Source of the DNA: Pseudomonas sp. DTU12.3
GTDB lineage: Bacteria > Pseudomonadota > Gammaproteobacteria > Pseudomonadales > Pseudomonadaceae
NCBI RefSeq assembly: GCF_004124275.1
Contig: NZ_CP027218.1
Coordinates: 2,545,501 to 2,609,500 of the forward strand
Length of the DNA: 64,000 nucleotides
Direction of reading: 5' to 3'
Under the pieces are notes generated by a model, which saw nothing but the letters and a program-made list of their open reading frames with translations, was not told where the DNA came from and did not search any database. Below, piece by piece: positions 1 through 8,117 of the stretch (the stretch's first letter is position 1; each line of letters begins with the position of its first letter). Both the position numbers and the translations under genes were made by a program.

Positions 1-15
1 CTCAGAGTGATGGGT

Positions 16-879
16 ATGGAGCTGGCACAGATCCGCATGTTCAAGACCGTGGCCGAGGTCGGCAGCATTGCCCGTGCGGCCCAAAAGCTGTTTTGCGTAC
101 CGTCGAACATCACCGCGCGCATCAAGGCGCTGGAGGCGGAATTGGGCGTTGCGCTGTTTTTGCGTGAAGGGCGCGGGTTGCGCATCAGCCCGGCGGGGCA
201 GACTTTCCTCGTCTATGCCGAGAAAATCCTCGCGTTGACCGCCGAGGCCAAGCGCGCGGTCGATCCTTCGTCCGAACCGTCGGGGCCGCTGCGCATCGGC
301 GCCATCGAATCTTCGGCGACCGGGCGTCTGCCGCGCTTGCTGGCGAAGTTTCACAAGCGCTATCCGCAGGTCGCGCTGGAGCTGACCACCGGCACTTGGG
401 GACAGTTGCTCGATGACACCGTCAGCCATCGTCTCGACGGGGCGATTGTGGCGGTGGACGTCGAACGTTCGCAGCTCAAACGCACGCCGATGTACCGCGA
501 GGAATTGCTGCTGATTGCCTCCACTTCCTTCGGGCCGGTGCGCGACATCAACGATCTGCAAGACAAGACCGTGTTCATGTGGCCGCAGGGTTGCCCTTAC
601 CGCGCGGCGCTGGAGCATTGGTTGTTGCGTCAGGGGCTGGCGTTGCCGATCGTCAGTCTGGCCAGTTACGGGGCGATTGTTGGCTGCGTAAGTGCCGGGG
701 CCGGGGTGGCGCTGGTGCCCAAAGGCGTCTTTGAGCAGTACGCCAAAGGTGCCGGTTGCGTCGGGTTCGAATTTCCCGAACTGACGGCCGTCGACAATCT
801 GTTTTACTGGCACGAAAACGCCGGGGTACACCCGGCGCGTGAAGCGTTTGTGGCGATGCTGCGTGAAGAATTCACCTGA
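16..879 (+). CDS. LysR-family transcriptional regulator, PtrR/YneJ-like
   Basis: A complete LysR-type regulator. The N-terminal winged helix-turn-helix covers about residues 1-60 (VAEVGSIARAAQKL, then VPSNITARIKALE), and a periplasmic-binding-protein-like effector domain follows to the end. The wording around the helix-turn-helix (VPSNxTxRIKxLE, then LRxSPAGxxFL) resembles the enterobacterial putrescine-utilisation regulator PtrR (YneJ), but the ligand cannot be read from sequence. In-frame GTG (7) and ATG (10) codons precede the chosen ATG. The window edge hides the full upstream region, so the start is not certain. The gene it controls is presumably upstream, outside the window. Confidence 0.85.
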   Translation: MELAQIRMFKTVAEVGSIARAAQKLFCVPSNITARIKALEAELGVALFLREGRGLRISPAGQTFLVYAEKILALTAEAKRAVDPSSEPSGPLRIGAIESSATGRLPRLLAKFHKRYPQVALELTTGTWGQLLDDTVSHRLDGAIVAVDVERSQLKRTPMYREELLLIASTSFGPVRDINDLQDKTVFMWPQGCPYRAALEHWLLRQGLALPIVSLASYGAIVGCVSAGAGVALVPKGVFEQYAKGAGCVGFEFPELTAVDNLFYWHENAGVHPAREAFVAMLREEFT

Positions 880-897
880 AAACCACGCCCCCATCAA

Positions 898-981
898 TGT
901 AGGAGCTGCCGCAGGCTGCGATCTTTTGATGTTGTTCTTAAAATCCAGATCAAAAGATCGCAGCCTGCGGCAGCTCCTACA
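898..981. repeat. REP hairpin, family A
   Basis: Two inverted arms of about 30 bases, TGTAGGAGCTGCCGCAGGCT and onward to TCTTTTGAT, face each other across a short spacer between the LysR gene and the convergent trhP. Pseudomonas intergenic REP/REPIN element; it may also act as a bidirectional transcription end. Confidence 0.9.
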
Positions 982-985
982 GGGA

Positions 986-2323
986 TTATGGTGTGCCGAG
1001 GTCGCGCATCAGCAAGCCGAAGCGCAAATCCACCGCATCCGGAATCGGCAGATACACCGTGTGGCCATCTCCCGGCGCCACCTCGATGGGTTCGCCCTTG
1101 GCGTTGTGCAACTGCTGCAGATCAAAGTGGAAATTGCCTTTGGGCGTCATCAGTTCCAGATGATCGCCCACGGCAAAACGGTTCTTCACCTTGACCTCGG
1201 CCAGACGCTCACGGCGCTCGCCGGTCAGCTCGCCGACAAACTGCTGACGCTCCGAGACCGAACTGCCGTGCTGATAATTCTGGTATTCGTCATGCACATG
1301 CCGACGCAGAAAACCTTCGGTGTAGCCGCGCTGGGCCAGTGATTCGAGATCGTTCATCAGGCTGCGATCAAACTCGCGTCCAGCCACTGCATCATCGATG
1401 GCCCGGCGATAAACCTGGGTGGTGCGTGCGCAATAGAAGTGCGATTTGGTCCGGCCTTCAATCTTCAGTGAGTGCACGCCCATGCGCGTCAGGCGCTCGA
1501 CGTGCTGCACCGCGCGCAGATCCTTGGCGTTCATGATGTAAGTGCCGTGCTCGTCTTCGAAGGCGGGCATCAATTCGTCCGGGCGATTGGCTTCCTGCAA
1601 CAGGAACACTTGATCGGTCGGGGTGCCGATGCCCAGGGTCGGCTCGGGCTGAAAAGTCTGCACGATCTCGCCGAGCTGATTTTCCGTGGCTGGCTGCGCC
1701 GAGTATTTCCAGCGACAGGCATTGGTGCAACTGCCTTGGTTGGCATCACGTTTGTTCATGTAGCCAGAGAGCAGGCAGCGCCCGGAATAGGCCATGCACA
1801 ATGCGCCATGAACGAACACTTCCAGCTCCATTTCCGGCACGTGCTCGCGGATCTCCGCGATCTCTTCCAGCGACAGTTCGCGCGACAGGATGATCCGGCT
1901 CAGCCCTTGTTGCTGCCAGAACTCGACACTCGCCCAGTTCACCGTATTGGCTTGCACCGAAAGATGGATCGGCATCTGCGGAAAATGTCGACGCACCAGC
2001 ATGATCAGGCCCGGGTCGGACATGATCAGCGCATCCGGGGCCATCTCGATCACCGGCGCGAGGTCTTTGAGAAAGGTCTTCAGCTTGGCGTTGTGCGGCG
2101 CGATATTGACCACGACATAGAAGCGCTTGCCTTGCGCTTGCGCCTCGCGAATGCCCAGCGCCAGGTTGGCGTGATCGAATTCGTTGTTGCGCACGCGCAG
2201 GCTGTAGCGCGGTTGCCCGGCGTATACCGCATCGGCACCGTAGGCGAAGGCGTAGCGCATGTTTTTCAGGGTGCCGGCGGGGGTGAGCAGTTCCGGGGCG
2301 GCGAGATCAGGCGTTAGGGTCAT
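986..2323 (-). CDS. trhP: tRNA 5-hydroxyuridine modification protein TrhP (YegQ, U32 family)
   Basis: A U32 peptidase-family protein of 445 residues, full length for YegQ/TrhP. TrhP is known to support prephenate-dependent 5-hydroxyuridine formation at the wobble base of certain tRNAs; it is not a real protease there. Visible signatures are the N-terminal LLTPAGTLKNMRYAFAYGAD, the barrel segment IHLSVQANTVN, and the U32 signature near residue 170 with clustered cysteines (ALCMAYSGRCLLSGY, GSCTNACRWKY) typical of an iron-sulfur site. It is convergent with the upstream LysR gene across a REP hairpin. The ATG at 2323 is the natural start, since homology begins within ten residues. Confidence 0.93.
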   Translation of the reverse strand: MTLTPDLAAPELLTPAGTLKNMRYAFAYGADAVYAGQPRYSLRVRNNEFDHANLALGIREAQAQGKRFYVVVNIAPHNAKLKTFLKDLAPVIEMAPDALIMSDPGLIMLVRRHFPQMPIHLSVQANTVNWASVEFWQQQGLSRIILSRELSLEEIAEIREHVPEMELEVFVHGALCMAYSGRCLLSGYMNKRDANQGSCTNACRWKYSAQPATENQLGEIVQTFQPEPTLGIGTPTDQVFLLQEANRPDELMPAFEDEHGTYIMNAKDLRAVQHVERLTRMGVHSLKIEGRTKSHFYCARTTQVYRRAIDDAVAGREFDRSLMNDLESLAQRGYTEGFLRRHVHDEYQNYQHGSSVSERQQFVGELTGERRERLAEVKVKNRFAVGDHLELMTPKGNFHFDLQQLHNAKGEPIEVAPGDGHTVYLPIPDAVDLRFGLLMRDLGTP

Positions 2324-2399
2324 GGCGGCGTCGCTGGCAAAAGTGCGGCAGGGTAAAGCGCTCGCGGGCTGGGGTTGTTGATCTGGATCTATGTTTGGT

Positions 2400-2424
2400 C
2401 ATCTGTGCAGAAACAGCACAGATG
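2400..2424. promoter_or_regulatory. Perfect 9-bp inverted repeat, candidate operator
   Basis: CATCTGTGC and GCACAGATG flank a 7-base loop about 80 bases before the exported hydrolase gene and about 75 bases upstream of the divergent trhP start. No T-run follows, so it is not a simple terminator. It could be a dimeric regulator site for either gene. Confidence 0.4.
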
Positions 2425-2503
2425 ATGTGCCCAAACCCCTGTGTTCGGCGTTGAGCAAGCTGCTTAATCTTGGCTCATCCACTCAAATCAGAAGGAGCCA
2501 CCC

Positions 2504-3190
2504 ATGCAACGTTTTACCCGCCGCTTGCTCGCTGCCTGTGCATTTTCCGGTGTATTGGCCAGCACCGCTGCTGTCGCCGACAGCCATCCAACCATCCGCG
2601 CAATGTCGGGCGCGATGCCGGTCAGTCAGTTGCCCGCAGGCAAGTCGGCGCTGCTGGTGATCGATTTCCAGAACGAATACTTCAGCGGCCGGATGCCGAT
2701 CCCCGACGGCGCCGCAGCGCTGGCTAACACCCGCGAGCTGATAGCCTTCGCCGATCGTCATGACATTCCGGTTTATCACGTTCAGCACGTTGCGCCAGCC
2801 GGGTCGCCAGTGTTTGCCATCGACGGCGAAACGGTGAAGTTTCACAAGGACATGCAGCCTCGGGCCAAGGATGTGGTGCTGCAAAAAACCACCGTCAGCG
2901 TATTCGGCAGTACCGATCTGAACGAACGGCTGAAGCAGTCTGACATTAACACGCTCATCGTCGCGGGGCTGATGACTCACGCCTGTGTCGCCGGTGCCGC
3001 GCGTGATGCAGCGCCGCTCGGCTACAGCGTGATTGTTGCCTCCGATGCCTCGGCGACCCGCGCGATCACCCGCGCCAACGGTGCCTCGATCGACAAGGAT
3101 TCGCTGCATAAAGCGGCGCTGGCGGAAGTGGAAGACACCTTCGGCGACGTGCTGACCACCGATCAGATCATCAAGCTGCCGGTTCGATAA
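2504..3190 (+). CDS. Exported cysteine hydrolase, isochorismatase fold
   Basis: An isochorismatase-like hydrolase of 228 residues with a Sec signal peptide at residues 1-26 (basic start, hydrophobic core, ending TAAVADS). The fold's catalytic triad can be read: Asp in LLVIDFQNEYF, Lys in QKTTVSVF, and the nucleophilic Cys in GLMTHACVAGAARDA. Family members hydrolyse isochorismate, nicotinamide or other amides, and most are cytosolic, so export is notable. The substrate is unknown. The gene stands alone, with a ribosome site (AGGAGCC) 6 bases before the ATG and an inverted repeat further upstream. About 110 bases without a gene follow it. Confidence 0.88.
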   Translation: MQRFTRRLLAACAFSGVLASTAAVADSHPTIRAMSGAMPVSQLPAGKSALLVIDFQNEYFSGRMPIPDGAAALANTRELIAFADRHDIPVYHVQHVAPAGSPVFAIDGETVKFHKDMQPRAKDVVLQKTTVSVFGSTDLNERLKQSDINTLIVAGLMTHACVAGAARDAAPLGYSVIVASDASATRAITRANGASIDKDSLHKAALAEVEDTFGDVLTTDQIIKLPVR

Positions 3191-3301
3191 CAGGCTCGGG
3201 CCAATCGGCAACTATGCTCCATGAATAAAGATGGCACTCGCGCACGCCCCGGCTGACTAAGGTTCGGGGCGTGCATGACGCCTGACTGACATGGACCGGA
3301 C

Positions 3302-4363
3302 ATGAACGTAAAAAGTCTTCAATTCAAATCGCTGACAGTCTTGCTGCTGTTGGTCACCGTGGCCTTCATCTGGATTCTGTTGCCGTTTTACGGTGCGGTG
3401 TTCTGGGCGGTGATCCTCGGCATTCTGTTTGCGCCGATGCAGCGCCGGTTGCAGGTCAAATTTGGCTGGCAACGCAATCTGACGTCGCTGTTTACTCTGG
3501 GCATCTGTCTGGTGATCGCGATTTTGCCGGTGATCATTCTCAGTGTGTTGCTGGTGCAGGAAGGGGCGACGGTCTACAAGAACATCGAAAGCGGCGAGCT
3601 CGATATCTCCGCCTATCTGGCGCAGTTCAAGCACAGCCTGCCGCAATATTTCCAGCATCTGCTCGATCGCTTCGGCATGGGCGAACTCAACGGCTTGCGC
3701 GAGAAAATCGTCAAAGCGGCAATGCAGGGCAGCCAGGTGCTGGCGAGTCAGGCATTCAGTTTTGGTCAGGGTACGTTCGAATTCGTGGTGAGTTTTTTCA
3801 TCATGCTGTACCTGCTGTTTTTCTTCCTGCGCGATGGCGCCGAGCTGGTGCGCAAGATCCGCATTGCGGTGCCGCTGGAGGAACATCACAAGCGGCGGCT
3901 GCAATTGAAGTTCAATCGGGTGGTACGGGCGACCGTCAAAGGCAACCTGGTCGTGGCGATCACGCAGGGCGCATTGGGCGGGGCGATTTTCTGGTTTCTC
4001 GATATCCCCAGCGCGTTGCTGTGGGCGGTATTGATGGCGTTTCTGTCGCTGTTGCCAGCGGTGGGCGCGGGGATTGTCTGGGCGCCGGTGGCGGCGTACT
4101 TCCTGCTCAGCGGGATGATCTGGCAAGGCGTGGTGCTGGGGCTGTTCGGGGTTTTCGTGATCGGTCTGGTGGACAACGTGTTGCGCCCGATTCTGGTCGG
4201 CAAGGACACACGGATGCCGGACTACATGATTCTGATCTCGACCCTCGGCGGTCTGGCGGTTTTCGGCCTCAACGGCTTTGTGATCGGGCCATTGATCGCC
4301 GCATTGTTCATGTCGAGCTGGGCGCTGTTCATCGAGACCAAACCGAAGGTGCAATTACCTTAG
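3302..4363 (+). CDS. AI-2E family transporter (PerM/TqsA-like permease)
   Basis: A polytopic inner-membrane protein of 353 residues. Hydrophobic segments occur at about residues 9-50, 58-83, 148-175 and in a dense C-terminal block from about 205 to 345, with a soluble stretch near 85-145. The C-terminal NxxxRPxLVGxxxxMP motif (DNVLRPILVGKDTRMPDYM) is the hallmark of the AI-2E exporter/PerM family. Reported members export autoinducer-2 or act as ion antiporters; which applies here is unknown. Its stop codon overlaps the stop of the convergent small gene by three bases. Confidence 0.9.
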   Translation: MNVKSLQFKSLTVLLLLVTVAFIWILLPFYGAVFWAVILGILFAPMQRRLQVKFGWQRNLTSLFTLGICLVIAILPVIILSVLLVQEGATVYKNIESGELDISAYLAQFKHSLPQYFQHLLDRFGMGELNGLREKIVKAAMQGSQVLASQAFSFGQGTFEFVVSFFIMLYLLFFFLRDGAELVRKIRIAVPLEEHHKRRLQLKFNRVVRATVKGNLVVAITQGALGGAIFWFLDIPSALLWAVLMAFLSLLPAVGAGIVWAPVAAYFLLSGMIWQGVVLGLFGVFVIGLVDNVLRPILVGKDTRMPDYMILISTLGGLAVFGLNGFVIGPLIAALFMSSWALFIETKPKVQLP

Positions 4364-4542
4364 GCGTGGAACGGGTGGGCGACCAGTTGTTGCGACAACG
4401 CCTGGGCGGCGGGCAACGAGGTGAGCGGGCCGCTGATTGCCTCGCCGTCGCGCACCAGATACCAGCAGGCAAGCAAGCCCAGCTCTCTGAGCGAGGCGGG
4501 AACGGCGCTGCCGACAACGGACATGATTTGAACCTGAGCCAT
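4360..4542 (-). CDS. Small conserved hypothetical protein
   Basis: A 60-residue protein beginning MAQVQIMSVVG. The start is fixed by a strong ribosome site (GGAGGT) 8 bases before the ATG at 4542; an in-frame ATG further upstream lies within that site and is not used. The central segment RELGLLACWYLVRDGEAI is mildly hydrophobic but too short and polar for a confident membrane helix. It has the look of the short uncharacterised proteins common in Pseudomonas. It is convergent with the AI-2E permease. Function unknown. Confidence 0.65.
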   Translation of the reverse strand: MAQVQIMSVVGSAVPASLRELGLLACWYLVRDGEAISGPLTSLPAAQALSQQLVAHPFHA

Positions 4543-4645
4543 GACAAGTACCTCCATCAATCTATGGAGCTACCTTAGGGGCTCGCCGGTTTCAGCGACA
4601 ATCAACAGTTTCGATAGTGGTCATTGATGCCAGTGAGGTCTGGCG

Positions 4646-4840
4646 TCAGTCGACCACTTGATCGAGCATGTGCATCACTTCGCGCTCGTTGAGCAGGCCT
4701 TTGTGCACGAGGTTTTCCGCCAGCAGCGAAAGAAGCTTGGCGCAGCGGTGGCCTTCCAGGTGCTTGAGCTCGGTCAGCGCGCTGTACACCTTGCTGGAGG
4801 TGCACAAGCCGACGATGCGGTGTGGATTTTGTGTAGGCAT
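4646..4840 (-). CDS. Small conserved hypothetical protein
   Basis: A 64-residue soluble protein (MPTQNPHRIVGLCTSSKVYS...) with a predicted helical C-terminal half rich in Leu and charged residues. AAGGA lies 7 bases before the ATG. It reads in the same direction as the 60-residue gene that follows it, but a gap of about 100 bases separates them. No recognisable domain; function unknown. Confidence 0.6.
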   Translation of the reverse strand: MPTQNPHRIVGLCTSSKVYSALTELKHLEGHRCAKLLSLLAENLVHKGLLNEREVMHMLDQVVD

Positions 4841-4914
4841 ACAGTCGTCCTTGTTGTTATCAACCTGTTGTTAGCGGACGGATTCAGATTGCCGTTCCGT
4901 CATGACAAAGAAAT

Positions 4915-5032
4915 GACCGTTTGATGCAAATGTATATAACGGTCGAATCAATCATGCCGACTTTAGCCGGTGAAACTGTCCTCACAGCGACCTTGGCGAG
5001 ATTTTTTCAGACGCTGGCCGACCAACGGTCAT
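4915..5032. promoter_or_regulatory. AACGGTC repeats in a gene-free stretch
   Basis: The 231-base gap 4841-5071 contains GACCGTT (4915-4921), AACGGTC (4938-4944) and another AACGGTC (about 5024). The first two form an inverted pair around an AT-rich TATATAA box and the outer ones form a second inverted pair. This may be the promoter/operator of the small gene at 4646-4840. No other gene is seen in the gap. Confidence 0.25.
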
Positions 5033-5037
5033 AAAAA

Positions 5038-5059
5038 AGCCCCGCTATAAAGCGGGGCT
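5038..5059 (-). terminator. Rho-independent terminator of the PVYVQQ-repeat gene
   Basis: AGCCCCGCT and AGCGGGGCT pair across four bases, with a T-run on the minus-strand side immediately after the stop of the gene at 5072. Confidence 0.85.
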
Positions 5060-5071
5060 TTTGTCTTTCTG

Positions 5072-5428
5072 TTACCAGCGGCCGTAATGGTAAGGATACG
5101 GCCGGCCGTAATAACCGCGGGGTGGGCCGTAATACACCGGGGCTGGCACGTAGACCGGTTGTTGCACGTACACCGGCGCGGGCTGGTAATAGACCGGAGG
5201 CGGTGGCTGCTGCACATAAACCGGCGGTGGCGGAGCGGCATACACCGGCGCCTGCTGGACATACACCGGGCGATCCTGGTTGATAAGCGCCGAGCCGATG
5301 ATGGCCGAGCCGACGATCGCGCCAAACACCGCTGGGCCTTGCCAGTAGTTGCCGCCGTGGGCTTCTGCTTGCCCTGCGACAGCAAATGCACCAATCAGCA
5401 GGGCCACGATAGGGAGTTTACGAATCAT
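5072..5428 (-). CDS. Exported Pro/Tyr/Val/Gln-rich repeat protein
   Basis: A 118-residue protein with a signal peptide at residues 1-23 (RKLPIVALLIGAFAVAGQAEA). A glycine-rich hydrophobic stretch follows (FGAIVGSAIIGSALI), then from about residue 52 a low-complexity tail of PVYVQQ, PPPPVYY and PVYVPAPVYYG units ending in GYYGRPYPYHYGRW. Proteins of this composition occur in Pseudomonas envelopes, but no enzymatic domain is visible and no function can be assigned. It stands alone, with a strong terminator behind it and a gene-free 256 bases (5429-5684) upstream in which I see no clear element. Confidence 0.75.
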   Translation of the reverse strand: MIRKLPIVALLIGAFAVAGQAEAHGGNYWQGPAVFGAIVGSAIIGSALINQDRPVYVQQAPVYAAPPPPVYVQQPPPPVYYQPAPVYVQQPVYVPAPVYYGPPRGYYGRPYPYHYGRW

Positions 5429-5684
5429 GATAAATCCTCGGTTCTTCGACCCGGCGGCAGGGCCTGCACCAGGCCCACAATTGTCGCGGGGATACTTCTA
5501 AGACAGCGAAATTCTGAAAATCAGCACAGCCGCTGGGTAAATTTTGTGTAAGGTCTGTACCGGCTTCTTTACCGGGCCGTGCAAGGGCCGCGCGATACGT
5601 TTAAAACAGGCCTCTATGATCGTTCAGAACCCGATGGGCTGGCTAATCCCGTCCATCCGAAAGTGCGTTTGAAGGAGAAGTTTC

Positions 5685-6503
5685 ATGCAGATGAACCCCA
5701 ACAAAGACACCCAGCTGTGCATGTCCCTGTCCGGACGCCCCGGGAATTTCGGTCTGCGTTTTCATAACCATTTGTATGAGCAGTTGGGCCTGAATTTCTA
5801 TTACAAGGCGTTCAGCAGCCAGGACCTGAATGGTGCCGTCGGCGGGATCCGCGCCTTGGGTATTCGTGGCTGCGGGGTGTCGATGCCATTCAAGGAGGCC
5901 AGCATTGCCTTGGTTGATGAGCTGGATGCATCTGCGGCGGCGATCCAGTCGATCAATACCATCGTCAACACCAACGGCCATCTGAAGGCTTACAACACTG
6001 ATTACATCGCCATCGAGCAGTTGCTGAAAACCCACGCGGTGCCCACGGAGTCGACCTTCGCCCTGCGCGGTAGCGGCGGCATGGCCAAAGCGGTGGCCAG
6101 TGCCTTGCGGGATGGCGGCTATAAAAACGGTCTGATCGTTGCGCGAAATGAGCGGGCAGGGCGGGCGCTGGCGGATTCGCTGGGTTATCGCTGGCAGGCT
6201 GAACTGGGCGACGAGCGGCCGCAGATGCTGGTCAACGTCACGCCGGTGGGGATGGATGGCGGTCCGGAGGCGGGGCAGTTGGCGTTTGCGCCTGAGCTGA
6301 TCAAAGCGGCGGATACGGTGTTTGATGTGGTGGCGATTCCGTCGGAGACGCCGTTGATCGTGCGTGGTCGGGCTGAGGGTAAAAAGGTCATCACCGGGCT
6401 TGAGGTGATTGCGATCCAGGCGCTGGAGCAGTTTGTGCTGTACACCGGAGTGCGCCCGAATGAAGCGCAGTTTGCGGCGGCGGTAGCGTTTGCCCGGAGC
6501 TGA
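5685..6503 (+). CDS. Shikimate 5-dehydrogenase-like protein (SDH-L / HI0607 type)
   Basis: A 272-residue member of the AroE superfamily. It matches the Haemophilus HI0607 subtype, with the same opening (NKDTQLCMSLSGRPxNFG) and LGIRGCxVSMPFKE. The catalytic Lys in MPFKE and Asp in YNTDY are present, as is the dinucleotide loop GSGGMAKAVASAL; the family-typical glycine after NTD is replaced by Tyr. HI0607-type enzymes are known to reduce shikimate poorly, so the true substrate is uncertain and this is probably not the housekeeping AroE. AAGGAG lies 7 bases before the ATG. It is transcribed alone, with a REP element after it. Confidence 0.85.
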   Translation: MQMNPNKDTQLCMSLSGRPGNFGLRFHNHLYEQLGLNFYYKAFSSQDLNGAVGGIRALGIRGCGVSMPFKEASIALVDELDASAAAIQSINTIVNTNGHLKAYNTDYIAIEQLLKTHAVPTESTFALRGSGGMAKAVASALRDGGYKNGLIVARNERAGRALADSLGYRWQAELGDERPQMLVNVTPVGMDGGPEAGQLAFAPELIKAADTVFDVVAIPSETPLIVRGRAEGKKVITGLEVIAIQALEQFVLYTGVRPNEAQFAAAVAFARS

Positions 6504-6534
6504 TTCTTTGTTTTTGTATTGATCTGACGGGCCT

Positions 6535-6600
6535 CTTCGCGAGCAAGCTCGCTCCCACATTGGAATGCGTTCCCCTGTGGGAGCGAGCTTGCTCGCGAAG
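6535..6600. repeat. REP hairpin, family B
   Basis: TTCGCGAGCAAGCTCGCTCC and its inverse TGTGGGAGCGAGCTTGCTCG face each other; an intergenic Pseudomonas REP pair. Confidence 0.88.
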
Positions 6601-6691
6601 GCCGCGACTCAGTTTCAAATTTCGATTGCCTATACTGCCTCCCCAGCAAGCCCAGACTTGCCCTCCACAAAAACCGTGACCGAGGCCCGCC

Positions 6692-7210
6692 ATGCACCCG
6701 CCCATCCTCAACCTGCATCAGGTCGAACTCGAACCTTTGCCCGAAGCCCTGGCCCCGCAGGGCGAAACCGCCGGGCGCTATCAGCAGCGCATGGCCCGTA
6801 TCGGCCAGCAATTGGGTTCGCAGAAACTCGGTTATCGCCTCTACGCGTTACCGCCGGGCATGCGCGGCAGTCCGTTTCACAGTCATCGAGTCAATGAAGA
6901 AATGTTTTACGTGGTGGCCGGGGAAGGCGAGGTGCGTCTCGGCACTGAGCGTTTCCCGATCCGCGAAGGTGACGTGATCGCCTGTCCGCCGGGCGGCCCG
7001 GAGAAGGCGCATCAGATCATCAATACCAGCCAGGCCGAACTGCGTTATCTGGCGGTGAGCACCCAGCAGCAGCCGGAGATTTGCGAATACCCGGATTCGA
7101 ACAAATATGCGGTGATGGACCACTTCACGGTCGATGCCGAGGGCAATGCCTCAGGCTTTGTCGCGGTGGCACGGCAGACCGACGGGGTGGATTACTGGGA
7201 TGGCGAATAA
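6692..7210 (+). CDS. Cupin-domain protein
   Basis: A single-cupin protein of 172 residues. Cupin motif 1 is clear at about residues 62-85 (GSPFHSHRVNEEMFYVVAGEGEV, giving the two His and Glu metal ligands). Motif 2 follows near 95-115 (GDVIACPPGGPEKAHQIIN), with the fourth His. It may bind a metal ion and a small molecule or sugar acid. The reaction is unknown. It lies between two family B REP elements and has no operon partner. Confidence 0.85.
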   Translation: MHPPILNLHQVELEPLPEALAPQGETAGRYQQRMARIGQQLGSQKLGYRLYALPPGMRGSPFHSHRVNEEMFYVVAGEGEVRLGTERFPIREGDVIACPPGGPEKAHQIINTSQAELRYLAVSTQQQPEICEYPDSNKYAVMDHFTVDAEGNASGFVAVARQTDGVDYWDGE

Positions 7211-7241
7211 TCCCAGGATATAAAACCTGATGAATAACCCC

Positions 7242-7330
7242 TGTGGGAGCGAGCCTGCTCGCGAATGCGGTGTGTCATTCAAAAATGATGTAGCTGACAC
7301 AACCTCTTCGCGAGCAGGCTCGCTCCCACA
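7242..7330. repeat. REP hairpin, family B
   Basis: TGTGGGAGCGAGCCTGCTCG and its inverse, separated by about 40 bases, lie between the convergent cupin and yceH genes. Confidence 0.9.
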
Positions 7331-7344
7331 ATAAAACGGCGGGG

Positions 7345-7992
7345 TTATTCGAGGCGTGCCAGGCGTTCTTCCAGCGCTGCGATCCGCGCTTCCAGCTCTT
7401 CGATGCGCTCGACCGACACGCCACTGCTAGCGCCGCGTTCCTGCGGATTCTGCCGCGCAGCCATAATCGCCTCGATATCCGCCGGATCGCCCAGCGCATG
7501 GGTATAGCGGTCTTCGCGCTGCCCGGCCTGACGTGGAATCAATACCGCCAGCCCGCGCGCGATCAAACGCTCAAGCTGATGCACCACCTGCTCGGCATCT
7601 TCGAATTCATGCATGCGCCCGCTGCGGGTCAGCAGCTCATTGACGGTTTGCGGGCCGCGCAGAAACATCAATCCAGTCAGAATCACCTGTGCCGGCACCA
7701 GTTCCAGCGCTTTGTCGACCTTGTGTTCCCAGCGGTCGGCGCGGCTGCCCATCACCAGCTTGGCGTAACCGTGACCTTCGAGGGCGCGCAGGCTTTGGCC
7801 GACCTGGCCCTGAGTGAGGTTCATCACCGGTTCGCGGCTGGTCTTCTGATTACAGGCCAGCACTAGTGCATTGAGGGTCAGCGGATAGGTTTCCGGGCTG
7901 GTCGCCTGTTTCTCGATCAACGCACCGAGAATGCGGATTTCCGTGGCGTTCAGCCGTGGTTCGTCGAAGGTGGATTCATGTTCGGTGGTCAT
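7345..7992 (-). CDS. yceH: YceH family protein (DUF480, winged helix)
   Basis: A 215-residue protein with the DUF480/YceH signature: [30 protein letters not shown] at residues 14-43, then [21 protein letters not shown] and [20 protein letters not shown]. Structures in this family show two winged helix domains, but the role is unknown. The C-terminal 30 residues form a short coiled coil ([20 protein letters not shown]). It diverges from the DUF1993 gene. Confidence 0.9.
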   Translation of the reverse strand: MTTEHESTFDEPRLNATEIRILGALIEKQATSPETYPLTLNALVLACNQKTSREPVMNLTQGQVGQSLRALEGHGYAKLVMGSRADRWEHKVDKALELVPAQVILTGLMFLRGPQTVNELLTRSGRMHEFEDAEQVVHQLERLIARGLAVLIPRQAGQREDRYTHALGDPADIEAIMAARQNPQERGASSGVSVERIEELEARIAALEERLARLE

Positions 7993-8117
7993 CGCGCGTT
8001 CCCTCTGCAGTCGAAGCCGCCTAGCCTAATCCTTGCCAAACAAAAGGCAAGCCGTGTGGTCATCAAGGATGGCTATAATCGCCTCCTTGTTCCACCCAGC
8101 CACCACACGAGACTGCC

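Noticed and set aside
898..981. The repeat pairs as parts of a CRISPR array
   Set aside because: They are inverted pairs scattered between genes, not regularly spaced direct repeats, and no cas genes are present.
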